From JBMOGA01 sp049318625 (GTDB lineage: Bacteria > Pseudomonadota > Alphaproteobacteria > Rhizobiales > Hyphomicrobiaceae), in contig JBMOGA010000015.1 in NCBI GenBank assembly GCA_049318625.1, positions 1 to 64,000 on the forward strand: 64,000 bases of DNA. The letters run 5' to 3'. The notes under the pieces were generated by a model. It was not told the origin of the DNA and searched no databases. It saw only the letters and a list, made by a program, of their open reading frames with translations. Below, piece by piece: positions 36,201 to 44,503 of this stretch. The translations under genes were made by a program, and so were the position numbers. The first letter of the stretch is position 1, and the number at the start of each line of letters is the position of its first letter.

Positions 36201-37020
36201 CCAGCAGATCCACCGGTGCGACCTGGAGACGGCGGCCCTGCGGGTGTTCGGGAATGCCGACGGGGCCTATGGGTCCAACATCAACAACCTTCTCGAGAGC
36301 GGTCTTTGGGAGGACGAGGCCGAACTGGCCGAGACCTACACGAAGCGGAAGAGTTTCGCCTACGGCGTGACGGGCCGCCCGGTGCAGCAGTCGGCCATCC
36401 TCGATTCGGTGCTCAAAGGCGTCGATCTCGCCTACCAGAACCTCGACTCCGTCGAACTCGGCGTCACCACCGTCGACAACTATTTCGACACGCTCGGCGG
36501 AATCAGTCGCGCGGTGAGCCGGGCCAAGGGCGGCGAGATGGCGCCCGTCTATATCGGCGACCAGACCAAGGGCGAGGGGACGTTCCGGACGCTGAGCGAG
36601 CAGGTCGCGCTCGAGACGCGCACGCGGGCGCTCAATCCGCGCTGGTACGAGGGCATGCTGCGGCACGGCTACGAGGGCGTGCGCCAGATCGAGGTCCACA
36701 TCACCAACACGATGGGCTGGTCCGCGACCACCGGCGAGGTCGCGCCCTGGGTCTATCAGCGCATCACCGAAACATTCGTGCTGGATCCGGAGATGCGGGC
36801 GCGGCTGGCGGCGCTCAACCCCACCTCGTCGGCCAAGATCGCGAACCGGCTGATCGAGGCGCACCAGCGCAATTACTGGCTTCCCGATGCGGCGACACTC
36901 GATGCACTGCGCGCCGCCGGCGAGGAACTCGAGGACCGCCTGGAAGGCGTCACCGAAGGGCCGATGCCGGGGCGGCCGCACGGATCCAAAATGAAATCGG
37001 CAATAGAGGTGGCGGCATAA
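33199..37020 (+). CDS. bchH: magnesium chelatase subunit H
   Basis: Large porphyrin-binding subunit (1273 residues) that inserts Mg2+ into protoporphyrin IX together with BchI and BchD. The CobN/Mg-chelatase domain occupies most of the protein, with recognisable blocks GTHGALEFMPGKQ near residue 615, ASNNPSEG near 645, and SGIFRDLLPLQ and NTMGWSATTGEVAPW later. ATG 33199 lies inside the bchB 3' end with GGAG upstream. The stop shares one base with the bchL ATG (TAATG). Confidence 0.96.
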   Translation: MQKHISAAERTGPVRVVIVTLDTHLSSTTDRAEAMLRDEIPGLSIRLHAVASFDGDPAARARCHADIASGDIILVTMLFMEDHIQSVLPQLMARRDSCDAMICCMSAGEVIKLTRLGQFRMDKPDTGVVALLKRLRGGGAKSGASRPASGARQMAMLKRLPKILRYIPGTAQDVRAYFLTLQYWLAGSEENVVNLVRFLVGRYAAGPRANLRTLISATPPIEYPEVGVYHPAMPGRLSARTDKLPGTGARGTVGLVILRSYILAGNTQHYDGVIAALEARGLRVIPAFASGLDARPAIEQFFLDKGRAVVDAVVSLTGFSLVGGPAYNDSKAAEDILATLDVPYLAAHPVEFQTLQHWGASDRGLLPIESTIMVAIPELDGATGPIVFGGRSDGSAEPCTGCARHCSFPPGPDAHDMHVCAERADMLSRRIEKLVDLRRSQRADRKIAVVLFNFPPNAGNTGTAAFLSVFASLHNTLTAMKSAGYTVDVPASVDELRDRIIIGNAARYGAVANVAARIPTDTHVRRERWLAQIETQWGPAPGRQQSDGASIHVLGEHFGNVFVGVQPAFGYEGDPMRLLFEKGFSPTHAFSAFYRWIREDFGAQAVLHFGTHGALEFMPGKQTGMSADCWPDRLIQDLPNLYLYASNNPSEGMIAKRRSAATLISYMTPPVAHAGLYRGLVDLKAAIERWRGLDPDADAERRQLIELIQAQASQLDLAPATPVWSDDADARRAIVRISEAVLELEYTLIPHGLHVVGAAPSVAERVDMLASVAEASYGQRPDKAALEALLAGKPAAQALARSGMAASADNIAMFERLLTTDRLLARDHEVPAILRALDGRYLRPAPGGDLLRTPEILPTGRNLHGFDPFRIPSAFAVKAGALQARQLIARHIANGNPLPETVALVLWGTDNLKTEGGPIAQAMALIGALPRFDSYGRLAGADLIPLADLGRPRIDVIITMSGIFRDLLPLQIKLLAEATYKAAAADEPLDQNFVRKHALAHQQIHRCDLETAALRVFGNADGAYGSNINNLLESGLWEDEAELAETYTKRKSFAYGVTGRPVQQSAILDSVLKGVDLAYQNLDSVELGVTTVDNYFDTLGGISRAVSRAKGGEMAPVYIGDQTKGEGTFRTLSEQVALETRTRALNPRWYEGMLRHGYEGVRQIEVHITNTMGWSATTGEVAPWVYQRITETFVLDPEMRARLAALNPTSSAKIANRLIEAHQRNYWLPDAATLDALRAAGEELEDRLEGVTEGPMPGRPHGSKMKSAIEVAA

Positions 37021-37928
37021 TGCTTGATCTCAAGACCGGCTGTGGCGCTTGCGTGCAGGCCGAAAACGGCGATGGCGAGGGCAGCGTCCAAGTCCATCTC
37101 GATCCCAAACTCAAGATCGGAACCGCGAAGGTGTTCGCCGTCTACGGCAAGGGCGGCATCGGCAAGAGCACGACGTCGTCGAACCTGTCGGTGGCCTTCA
37201 CCAAGCTCGGCAAGCGTGTGCTGCAGATCGGCTGCGATCCCAAGCACGACTCCACCTTCACGCTGACCAAGCGCCTGGTGCCGACCGTCATCGATGTCCT
37301 GCAGTCCGTCGAGTTCCATTCCGAAGAGCTCAGGCCCGAGGACTTCGTGTTCGAAGGGACCAATGGCGTCCTGTGCGTGGAAGCGGGTGGCCCGCCGGCC
37401 GGCACTGGTTGCGGCGGCTATGTCGTCGGCCAGACAGTGAAGCTGCTCAAGGAGCATCACCTGCTCGAAGATACCGACGTCGTGATCTTCGACGTGCTCG
37501 GAGACGTGGTGTGCGGCGGATTCGCGGCGCCGCTTCAGCACGCCGATCGCGCCGTCATCGTGACGGCCAACGACTTCGACTCCATCTTCGCCATGAACCG
37601 CATCGTCGCCGCCATCGAGGCCAAGGCGAAGAACTACCAGGTGCGCCTCGGCGGCGTCATCGCGAACCGCTCGGCCCAGACCGACGAGGTCGACCGCTTC
37701 TGCGCGGCGACCGGTCTGGAGCGGCTCGCGCACTTCCCGGATCTGGACGCCATCCGCCGCAGCCGCCTCAAGAAGGCGACCCTGTTCGAGATGGACGATA
37801 CGCCCGAACTCGCAGCGGTGAAAGCCGAGTATCTTCAGTTGGCGGCCAAGCTGTGGGCCGGCACCGAAGGCAAGCGGGCGAGCCCCATGAAGGACCGCGA
37901 CATCTTCGATTTTCTCGGCTTCCAGTGA
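37020..37928 (+). CDS. bchL: light-independent protochlorophyllide reductase iron protein
   Basis: NifH-like ATP-dependent reductase (302 residues) that donates electrons to BchNB. The P-loop is GKGGIGKS (43-50) and the bridging 4Fe-4S cysteines are Cys131 (GTGCGG) and Cys165 (DVVCGGF). ATG 37020 overlaps the bchH stop by one base. Paralogue of BchX (54006). Confidence 0.96.
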   Translation: MLDLKTGCGACVQAENGDGEGSVQVHLDPKLKIGTAKVFAVYGKGGIGKSTTSSNLSVAFTKLGKRVLQIGCDPKHDSTFTLTKRLVPTVIDVLQSVEFHSEELRPEDFVFEGTNGVLCVEAGGPPAGTGCGGYVVGQTVKLLKEHHLLEDTDVVIFDVLGDVVCGGFAAPLQHADRAVIVTANDFDSIFAMNRIVAAIEAKAKNYQVRLGGVIANRSAQTDEVDRFCAATGLERLAHFPDLDAIRRSRLKKATLFEMDDTPELAAVKAEYLQLAAKLWAGTEGKRASPMKDRDIFDFLGFQ

Positions 37929-37941
37929 GAGGGCCGCAGGC

Positions 37942-38661
37942 ATGAGCAGCTCGTCGATCGCCAATGATCCGGGATATGCGGTCCGCCGGGATCGGATCGA
38001 GACCTATTTCGATCGCACGGCCGCCGAGACGTGGTCCAGGCTGACCTCGGACGTCGCGGTGAGTGGCATCCGCGCCACCGTGCGTGCCGGGCGGGATCGC
38101 ATGCGTGCGGGCATTCTCTCGTGGTTGCCGCAGGACATGCGGGGCCTTCGGCTGTTCGATGCCGGCTGCGGCACCGGTGCGCTCGCGATCGCCGCCGCCG
38201 AGCGTGGCGCGGACGTCGTCGCGATCGATCTGTCCCCGACGCTGGTGGCCATCGCCCGCGAGCGGGCCGCCGCCGTCGGCGTGGACGGGCGCATCGACTT
38301 TCGGTCGGGAGACATGCTCGCCGGCGACACCGGCCGCTTCGATCATGTCGTCTCCATGGATGTACTCATCCATTACCGGGCGCCCGATATGGTGGCGATG
38401 GTGAGCGCGCTGGCCGGCAAAGCCTCGCGCTCGCTGATCTTCACGTTCGCGCCGCGCACCCCGGCACTGACCGCGATGCACGCCGTGGGGCGGCTCTTCC
38501 CGCGCGCGGACCGGGCGCCGGCCATCGAGCCGCTCGGCGGCAAGCGGCTATCGCAGATGCTGAGCCGGGAGCCCGGACTGGCGGGCTGGGTCGAGGGGCG
38601 GTCCGCCAAGGTCGTCAGCGGCTTCTACATGTCGAACGCCAAGGAGCTCGTTCCGGCATGA
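37942..38661 (+). CDS. bchM: Mg-protoporphyrin IX O-methyltransferase
   Basis: SAM-dependent methyltransferase (239 residues) that esterifies the C13 propionate of Mg-protoporphyrin IX, the step before ring E closure. The N-terminal block RDRIETYFDRTAAETWSRL is BchM-specific and SAM motif I is LFDAGCGTGALAI. GAGAGGG precedes ATG 37942, 13 bases after bchL. The lhaA start overlaps its stop (ATGA). Confidence 0.95.
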   Translation: MSSSSIANDPGYAVRRDRIETYFDRTAAETWSRLTSDVAVSGIRATVRAGRDRMRAGILSWLPQDMRGLRLFDAGCGTGALAIAAAERGADVVAIDLSPTLVAIARERAAAVGVDGRIDFRSGDMLAGDTGRFDHVVSMDVLIHYRAPDMVAMVSALAGKASRSLIFTFAPRTPALTAMHAVGRLFPRADRAPAIEPLGGKRLSQMLSREPGLAGWVEGRSAKVVSGFYMSNAKELVPA

Positions 38662-40091
38662 CGAGCATCCGCAAATTCATCGATCTCGGTCTCATGCGGA
38701 TCACGACCCGCCTGATCCCGTTCGCTGATGCCGCGACCGAAGACCTGCCGCTGCCTCGGTTGCTGCGGCTGTCGCTGTTCCAGGTCTCGGTCGGCCTCAC
38801 CATGGTGCTGCTCACGGGCACGCTCAATCGCGTGATGATCGTCGAACTCGGCGTGCCGGCGGGTCTCGTGGCCGTCATGGTCTCGCTGCCGCTGGTGCTC
38901 GCGCCGCTGCGGGCCCTGATCGGCTTTCGCTCCGACACCCACCGCTCGTTCCTCGGCCTGCGCCGCCTCCCGTACATCGCCTTCGGCACGATGATCCAAT
39001 ACGGCGGCCTCGCCATCATGCCGTTCGCGCTCCTGATCCTGTCCGGCGACAGCACCGCGCCGGCGTGGGTCGGCCAGATCGCGGCCGGTGCCGCTTTCCT
39101 GCTCGCAGGCGCCGGCCTGCACATGTGCCAGACAGCCGGACTGGCGCTGGCGGCCGACCTCGCGCCCGAGGAGGCCCGGCCGCGCGTCGTCGCATTGTTC
39201 TATGTGATGCTGCTCGCCGGGATGGTGGTCAGCGCCCTTGTCCTCGGCGTTCTGCTGACGGACATCACGCCGGTCCAGCTCATCCAGGTGGTGCAAGGCA
39301 CCGCGGTCGTGGTCATGGTCCTCAACACGATCGCGCTGTGGAAGCAGGAGCCACGCCAACCGCATCTCACCCGGCCCGATCGTCCAACGACGACGTTCCG
39401 CGAAGCTTGGCGGCAGATGACGTCCGAGCAGCAGCCGATGCGTCTGCTGTTGGTCGTTGCCCTGGGAACGGCCGCCTTCAGCATGCAGGACGTGCTGCTG
39501 GAGCCCTATGGTGGTGAGGTGCTGGGGCTGTCCGTCAGTGCGACCACGGCGCTGACCGGGCTGTTGGCGGGCGGTAGCCTGATCGGCTTCGTGCTCGCCG
39601 CCCATAGCCTGTCGAACGGCGGCGACCCCAACAAGCTTGCGGCGATGGGCGTGATGGCCGGAATCGTCGCATTCGTCCTCGTCATTGTGTCGGGCATGGT
39701 CGAATCTCCCCTGCTGTTCCGGATCGGCACAGCCCTCATCGGGTTCGGCGGCGGACTGTTCTCGGTCGGAACACTGACCGGCGCGATGATGCAGGCCACC
39801 CGCGGGCACAGCGGCTTGGCGCTCGGCACCTGGGGTGCGGTTCAGGCGACGGCGTCGGGCCTCGCCATGGGCATCGGCGGCCTCGTCCGCGACGGCGCGG
39901 CGAACCTCGCGAGCGCCGGGGCGCTGGGGCCCGTCCTGACCGATCCGACGGTCGGCTACACGATCGTCTACCACATCGAAATTATTCTTCTGTTCACAGC
40001 TCTTGCCGTCATCGGCCCGCTCTACAAGCGCGCATTCGACGACGAGGTGCCTGACAAGCAGCGGTTCGGCCTGAGCGAAATCCCAAGCTGA
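38658..40091 (+). CDS. lhaA: LH1 assembly protein LhaA
   Basis: BCD-family MFS protein (477 residues, about twelve helices) needed for LH1 assembly, probably delivering bacteriochlorophyll. Family signatures are TGTLNRVMIVELGVPAGLV, APLRALIGFRSDTHRSFLG, and QDVLLEPYGGEVLGLSVSATT. ATG 38658 overlaps the bchM stop. Its position directly before puhA is the conserved lhaA-puh order. Confidence 0.94.
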   Translation: MTSIRKFIDLGLMRITTRLIPFADAATEDLPLPRLLRLSLFQVSVGLTMVLLTGTLNRVMIVELGVPAGLVAVMVSLPLVLAPLRALIGFRSDTHRSFLGLRRLPYIAFGTMIQYGGLAIMPFALLILSGDSTAPAWVGQIAAGAAFLLAGAGLHMCQTAGLALAADLAPEEARPRVVALFYVMLLAGMVVSALVLGVLLTDITPVQLIQVVQGTAVVVMVLNTIALWKQEPRQPHLTRPDRPTTTFREAWRQMTSEQQPMRLLLVVALGTAAFSMQDVLLEPYGGEVLGLSVSATTALTGLLAGGSLIGFVLAAHSLSNGGDPNKLAAMGVMAGIVAFVLVIVSGMVESPLLFRIGTALIGFGGGLFSVGTLTGAMMQATRGHSGLALGTWGAVQATASGLAMGIGGLVRDGAANLASAGALGPVLTDPTVGYTIVYHIEIILLFTALAVIGPLYKRAFDDEVPDKQRFGLSEIPS

Positions 40092-40129
40092 ACTTCATCG
40101 CAACGAAATAGCAGAGCACGGAGGTCAAA

Positions 40130-40906
40130 ATGCAAGTCGGAGCCATCACGGGACACATCGATGTCGCACAGCTCTTCCTCTATCTGTTCTGGTTGTTCTT
40201 CGCTGGCCTGCTCTTCTATCTCCAGCGCGAGACACGCCGCGAGGGCTACCCGCTCGTCTCCGAGCGTAACGGCAAGGAAGAGTTCGCCGGCATCTTCATG
40301 CCATCGCCCAAGACCTACAAGACGATGGACGGCCGCACCGTGGTCGCGCCCGATCCGGCTCGTGCGGACAACCGGCCGCTGAAAGCCCGCCAGCTCGCAG
40401 GTGGTGCAGGTGCGGCTTATGTGCCGACCGGAAACCCGCTGACCGACTGCATCGGACCGGCCTCCTATGCCGAGCGGCCCGACATCCCGGACCTGACGTT
40501 CGAGAAGAAGCCGCGCATCGTGCCGATGCGCATCGCCACCGACTTCACGATCGCCGATGGTGATCCCGATCCGCGTGCCATGACGGTGCTGGGCAGCGAC
40601 GGCCAGGTCGCCGGCAAGGTGGTCGAGGTCTGGATCGACCGATCGGAATTCATCCTGCGCTATCTCGAGGTCGAGGTGGGTCAGGGCGAGCGCGCGCGTC
40701 GGGTGATGCTGCCGATGAACTTCGCCAACGTCGACAAGACGAAGCGCACGATCTCCGTCGGAGCGCTGCTGGCGAAGCACTTCGCTGATGTGCCGTTGCT
40801 CAAGTCTGCGGATCAGATCACCCTTCTCGAAGAGGAGAAGGTCGTGGCCTACTACGGCGGCGGTCTTCTGTACGCGACCCCGGATCGCCAGGAGCCGCTG
40901 CTGTGA
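40130..40906 (+). CDS. puhA: photosynthetic reaction centre H subunit
   Basis: H subunit (258 residues) that caps the cytoplasmic face of the reaction centre and carries the proton path to QB. One transmembrane helix at about residues 12-32 (AQLFLYLFWLFFAGLLFYLQ), then a cytoplasmic PRC-barrel domain with PRAMTVLGSDGQVAGKVVEVWIDRSE. CGGAGG precedes ATG 40130. It overlaps puhB by 4 bases. Confidence 0.96.
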   Translation: MQVGAITGHIDVAQLFLYLFWLFFAGLLFYLQRETRREGYPLVSERNGKEEFAGIFMPSPKTYKTMDGRTVVAPDPARADNRPLKARQLAGGAGAAYVPTGNPLTDCIGPASYAERPDIPDLTFEKKPRIVPMRIATDFTIADGDPDPRAMTVLGSDGQVAGKVVEVWIDRSEFILRYLEVEVGQGERARRVMLPMNFANVDKTKRTISVGALLAKHFADVPLLKSADQITLLEEEKVVAYYGGGLLYATPDRQEPLL

Positions 40907-41607
40907 GCGAGGATCACGATTTCGATTTCGAGCCACTGCCGGGCGTCCCGTCCAAGCTCCCCGAAGGCGAGCGGCTGATCTGGCGCGGCGCGCCGGATCC
41001 CTGGCGGCTCGGTGCGCGGGCCTTCCGCCTGCCGATCGTAGGCGCCTATTTCGTGGGCTTGGCCGGCTGGCAGCTCGCCGGACTGATTCACGCCGGGGCA
41101 ACGACGGGTGAGATGTTCGATACCTTGAGCTGGACGGCCGCGCTCGGCGTGTCGGCGGTCCTCATCCTCGCGCTGCTCGGCTTGGCGATTGCCAAGAACA
41201 CGATCTATACGATCACGACGCGGCGCGTGATCATCCGCCACGGCGTCGCGATGCCGATGGCGATCAACATTCCTTTTGCGCAGATCGGCGGCGCGAGTCA
41301 CCGCGGCTGGGCTGACGGAACCGGCGACATCGCGCTCAAGCTGCTGCCCGGCAGTCAGATCTTCCGACTATTGCTGTGGCCGCATGTCCGCCCCGGAATC
41401 TATGCCGCATCGCAACCGACCCTGCGGGCGGTGCCCGACGGCGCGCGCGTGGCGCAGTTGCTGGCAGCGGCCTTGGCGGAGACCCAGAACGAGCAGGTGG
41501 CGATGGCCTCCGGGACCGCCCCGGCGTGGCCAGTAGCGCCCCAGCCGCAGGCCGCCGCGGCCCGTGGCAACAAAGATGTCATGTATGGCAATCCGGTGAT
41601 GACATGA
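40903..41607 (+). CDS. puhB: photosynthetic complex assembly protein PuhB
   Basis: Membrane protein (234 residues) that assists reaction-centre assembly. The N-terminal part GERLIWRGAPDPW precedes two or three hydrophobic helices (about 42-62 and 75-100), then a bPH-like domain with ITTRRVIIRHGVAMPM. GTG 40903 overlaps the puhA stop (GTGA); its own stop overlaps puhC (ATGA). Confidence 0.93.
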   Translation: MSEDHDFDFEPLPGVPSKLPEGERLIWRGAPDPWRLGARAFRLPIVGAYFVGLAGWQLAGLIHAGATTGEMFDTLSWTAALGVSAVLILALLGLAIAKNTIYTITTRRVIIRHGVAMPMAINIPFAQIGGASHRGWADGTGDIALKLLPGSQIFRLLLWPHVRPGIYAASQPTLRAVPDGARVAQLLAAALAETQNEQVAMASGTAPAWPVAPQPQAAAARGNKDVMYGNPVMT

Positions 41608-42140
41608 TGAGCCGAGCCTCCACGTCCATGCTCCGCAGCGGTCGCCAGGATTTCGGGACCGATCGGTTCGAGCGTCTCGCCTGGTTGATCGCGGGCGGTC
41701 TTGTCGCCGGCATCTTCGGCGTCTGGCTCGTCGGGTTGGGGCTTCATGCTCAACTCGAAGAGCGCCTGCCCGAGCGGGCGTCGACGGAATTGATCCGCAG
41801 TGACGCGACGAGGCCGGCGGCGATGCGCATGATGCAGTTCACGCCGCAGGGCACCAACGATCTCCTCCTGCGCACCGCCGGCGACGGCGGTCAGGGGCGG
41901 ATGCTGCGGTTCGAGCGTGACGGCTTCATCGTCAGCATCGTGCGCAGCCTCGATCGTGACCGCCGTCGGTTCGGCGTCCCACTCGATGCGCCGTATCGGC
42001 TCATCCGCTGGGACAACGGTCAGCTGCTGTTCGAGGATCCCGAGACCGGCACACAGATCGAGTTGTCGGCGTTCGGAGCCAACAACGTCGCGGCTTTCGC
42101 GGCCCTCCTCGAGACGACGGAATCCGCCTCTCTGAAATGA
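41604..42140 (+). CDS. puhC: photosynthetic complex assembly protein PuhC
   Basis: Single-pass membrane protein (178 residues) with a helix at about residues 27-50 and a periplasmic domain; it supports LH1-RC assembly. The block LRFERDGFIVSIVRSLDRDRR is typical of PuhC. ATG 41604 overlaps puhB; the frame is open earlier only as a shadow. Confidence 0.92.
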   Translation: MMSRASTSMLRSGRQDFGTDRFERLAWLIAGGLVAGIFGVWLVGLGLHAQLEERLPERASTELIRSDATRPAAMRMMQFTPQGTNDLLLRTAGDGGQGRMLRFERDGFIVSIVRSLDRDRRRFGVPLDAPYRLIRWDNGQLLFEDPETGTQIELSAFGANNVAAFAALLETTESASLK

Positions 42141-42162
42141 CCACCGACTTTCGGGTTCATCG

Positions 42163-42177
42163 GTGCCGCTTCGGCAC
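42163..42177 (+). other. short hairpin between puhC and the small ORF
   Basis: Perfect six-base stem GTGCCG/CGGCAC with a three-base loop, without a T-run. Placed in the only sizeable gap (62 bases) of this part of the superoperon, it may stabilise or process mRNA rather than terminate. Confidence 0.35.
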
Positions 42178-42202
42178 ATCCAAATGAGATGAAGGGGCTA
42201 CA

Positions 42203-42490
42203 ATGGCGCGAACATCATTCGAGGTTCCCTGCATCGTCAGGGTAACAAACACCTTCGAGAGCCTGGAGGCGCACGTCGAATTGCCCGACGAGGTGCTCGT
42301 GCAGCCGGGAGACGAAGTCTGTGTCGAAGGCGGCGAGATCGTCGTCCCGTTCGGCGAAAGCGTCACTCTCAACCGCACGGCGGTGGTCACGCGGGCCAGC
42401 CTCGCCGAGCGTACCTGGACGCGCCTCACCGGCGATCTCGAGTTCATGGAGCTCTGCGAGTTCAGTTTTTCGTCGGGGAGGAAGCTGTGA
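42203..42490 (+). CDS. conserved small protein between puhC and acsF
   Basis: A 95-residue soluble, acidic protein without membrane segment or cysteine cluster apart from two isolated Cys. The sequence reads like a small beta-rich domain (ELPDEVLVQPGDEVCVEGGEI). An unnamed small gene occupies this place in several alphaproteobacterial PGCs, as I recall. GAAGGGG precedes ATG 42203. Its stop overlaps the acsF GTG by 4 bases, so it is translationally coupled to the aerobic cyclase. It could be an accessory of AcsF; this is inference. Confidence 0.75.
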   Translation: MARTSFEVPCIVRVTNTFESLEAHVELPDEVLVQPGDEVCVEGGEIVVPFGESVTLNRTAVVTRASLAERTWTRLTGDLEFMELCEFSFSSGRKL

Positions 42491-43557
42491 CCATCGAAAC
42501 CCTATCGATCACAACGCCTCAGGACGCCACCCGCCTCGCCCAGCAGAACACGCTGTTGGCGCCGCGCTTCTACACCACCGATTTCGAGGAACTGGACCGG
42601 CTCGACGTCTCCTCCGTGCGCGCCGAGTGGGACGAGCTGATCGCCGAGATGCGGTCCGATCCCAACAAGGGCCACTTCCGGCGCACCGACGCCTGGGACA
42701 AGGTCGACCTGATGGCGCTGCCGGAGGGTGTCAGGCGTGAGCTGATCGATTTCCTCGTTTCGTCGCTGACGGCCGAGTTCTCCGGATGCGTACTCTACGC
42801 CGAGATGCGCAAGCGCGGAAAGAACCCCGACGTCTGCGAGCTGTTCAAACTCATGGCACGCGACGAGGCGCGCCACGCGGGCTTCATCAACGACACGCTG
42901 AAGGACTTCGGCCTCGGCATCGATCTCGGCTACCTGACGCGCACCAAGAAATACACGTTCTTCAAACCGAAATTCATCTACTACGCGACCTACCTGTCCG
43001 AGAAGATCGGTTATGCGCGTTACATCACCATTTATCGCCACCTCCAGCGCCATCCCGAAAACCGCATCCATCCGATTTTCAAGTGGTTCGAGCAGTGGTG
43101 TAACGACGAGTTCCGCCACGGCGAGGCGTTCGCGCTGCTGATGCGGGCCAATCCGAAGGTGATCACCGGCTGGAACAAGCTGTGGGTGCGCTTCTTCCTG
43201 CTCGCCGTGTTCGCGACCATGTACGTCCGCGATCATGCCCGGCCGCATTTCCACGCCGCGCTCGGGCTCGATCCGACCGAGTACGACATGCAGGTCTTCC
43301 GCGTGACGTCCGAGATCACGCGGCAGGTGTTCCCGCTGACTCTCGATCTGGACAATCCGGCCTTCCTCGAAGGGCTCGAGCGGCTCCGCGTGATCAACGA
43401 TGGGATCGTCGCGGCCGACGCCCAGGGCGGCATCATGGGCAAACTCAAGAAAGCGGCCTTGATGGCGCGCGCCGGCTTGACGTTCGCGCGGCTCTATATG
43501 CTGCAACCCAAGGATAACGCCTTGCCGGCCAAGAGCCGGCTGATGCCGGCGTGGTGA
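42487..43557 (+). CDS. acsF: aerobic Mg-protoporphyrin IX monomethyl ester cyclase
   Basis: Di-iron oxygenase (356 residues) that forms ring E using O2. The ferritin-like iron ligands are in ExxH pairs: DEARH (Glu127, His130) and DEFRH (Glu208, His211). Conserved blocks MRSDPNKGHFRRTD and TKKYTFFKPKFIYYATYLSEKIGYARYI identify AcsF. GTG 42487 overlaps the preceding gene. It complements BchE for growth at higher oxygen. Confidence 0.96.
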   Translation: MTIETLSITTPQDATRLAQQNTLLAPRFYTTDFEELDRLDVSSVRAEWDELIAEMRSDPNKGHFRRTDAWDKVDLMALPEGVRRELIDFLVSSLTAEFSGCVLYAEMRKRGKNPDVCELFKLMARDEARHAGFINDTLKDFGLGIDLGYLTRTKKYTFFKPKFIYYATYLSEKIGYARYITIYRHLQRHPENRIHPIFKWFEQWCNDEFRHGEAFALLMRANPKVITGWNKLWVRFFLLAVFATMYVRDHARPHFHAALGLDPTEYDMQVFRVTSEITRQVFPLTLDLDNPAFLEGLERLRVINDGIVAADAQGGIMGKLKKAALMARAGLTFARLYMLQPKDNALPAKSRLMPAW

Positions 43558-43570
43558 GGGGAAAGCGACG

Positions 43571-44452
43571 ATGCTGGAGTACGGGGTTCCAGTGCTCGCG
43601 GCGGTGGCCCTCTGGTGGCTTTCGACCGGCGTGATCCTCTATCTGGATGGTCTGCCGACGTCGACGTTCCGCTGGAGCATGCTCGGCGCCTCGATCCTGG
43701 CCGCCGCCGCCCTCGCCGGCCTCGTCGCGACGCGCGATATGGTGACGCCGCTCGGCGCCTACCTGGCGTTTGCCTGCGGCCTGATCGTCTGGGGATGGCA
43801 GGCCATGTCGTTCTACATGGGCTACATCACGGGTCCGCGCACCACGGCCTGCCCGCCCCATTGCACGGGTTGGCAGCGGTTCTGGGCGGCCTGCGAGACG
43901 AACATCACCCACGAGATCTGCATCGCGGCCGGCGCCCTCGCCCTCGTCGCGATCACCGACGGCGCCGGCAACCAGCTCGGGGTGTGGACTTATGTCGTAC
44001 TGTGGTGGATGCACCTTTCTGGCAAGCTGAACGTGTTTCTCGGCGTTCCGAACCTGTCGGAAGAGTTCATCCCCGAGCACCTCGCCTATCTGAGGAGCTA
44101 CATGGCGCGCCGGCCCATGAACCTGCTGTTCCCCTTCTCGGTCACCATTTCCACGCTGGTCACCGGCTGGCTCTTCGTGCTGGCCGCCCGGCAGGTGCCG
44201 GGCTCGTTCGAGGCCATCGCCTACACGTTGATCGCCACCCTCATGGTGCTGGCGGTACTTGAGCACTGGTTGCTGGTTCTGCCGCTGCAGGCTATGGCCT
44301 TGTGGAATTGGAGTCTGGCGTCCCGGCCGCCCCAAGCCCGACTTGCCGGGTCGGACGCCGTCGACCCGCTCGAGCCTGAGCTGCGCCGCCAACGACCCCA
44401 CGTCCTGATCCCGGCGCCGGCCTCGCCCGCCGCCAAACCGAGTTCTGCCTGA
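43571..44452 (+). CDS. puhE: photosynthetic complex assembly protein PuhE
   Basis: Polytopic membrane protein (293 residues, about seven or eight helices) of the PuhE/DUF3623 family. The central cysteine/histidine-containing segment GPRTTACPPHCTGWQRFW and WWMHLSGKLNVFLGVPNLSEEF are family hallmarks. It begins 13 bases after acsF. In Rhodobacter, PuhE affects bacteriochlorophyll production and complex assembly. Confidence 0.92.
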   Translation: MLEYGVPVLAAVALWWLSTGVILYLDGLPTSTFRWSMLGASILAAAALAGLVATRDMVTPLGAYLAFACGLIVWGWQAMSFYMGYITGPRTTACPPHCTGWQRFWAACETNITHEICIAAGALALVAITDGAGNQLGVWTYVVLWWMHLSGKLNVFLGVPNLSEEFIPEHLAYLRSYMARRPMNLLFPFSVTISTLVTGWLFVLAARQVPGSFEAIAYTLIATLMVLAVLEHWLLVLPLQAMALWNWSLASRPPQARLAGSDAVDPLEPELRRQRPHVLIPAPASPAAKPSSA

Positions 44453-44503
44453 GACGAGATTGAGGAAACGCGGGATTGCCCGCTCATGCCCGGAGGTTCG
44501 AGG

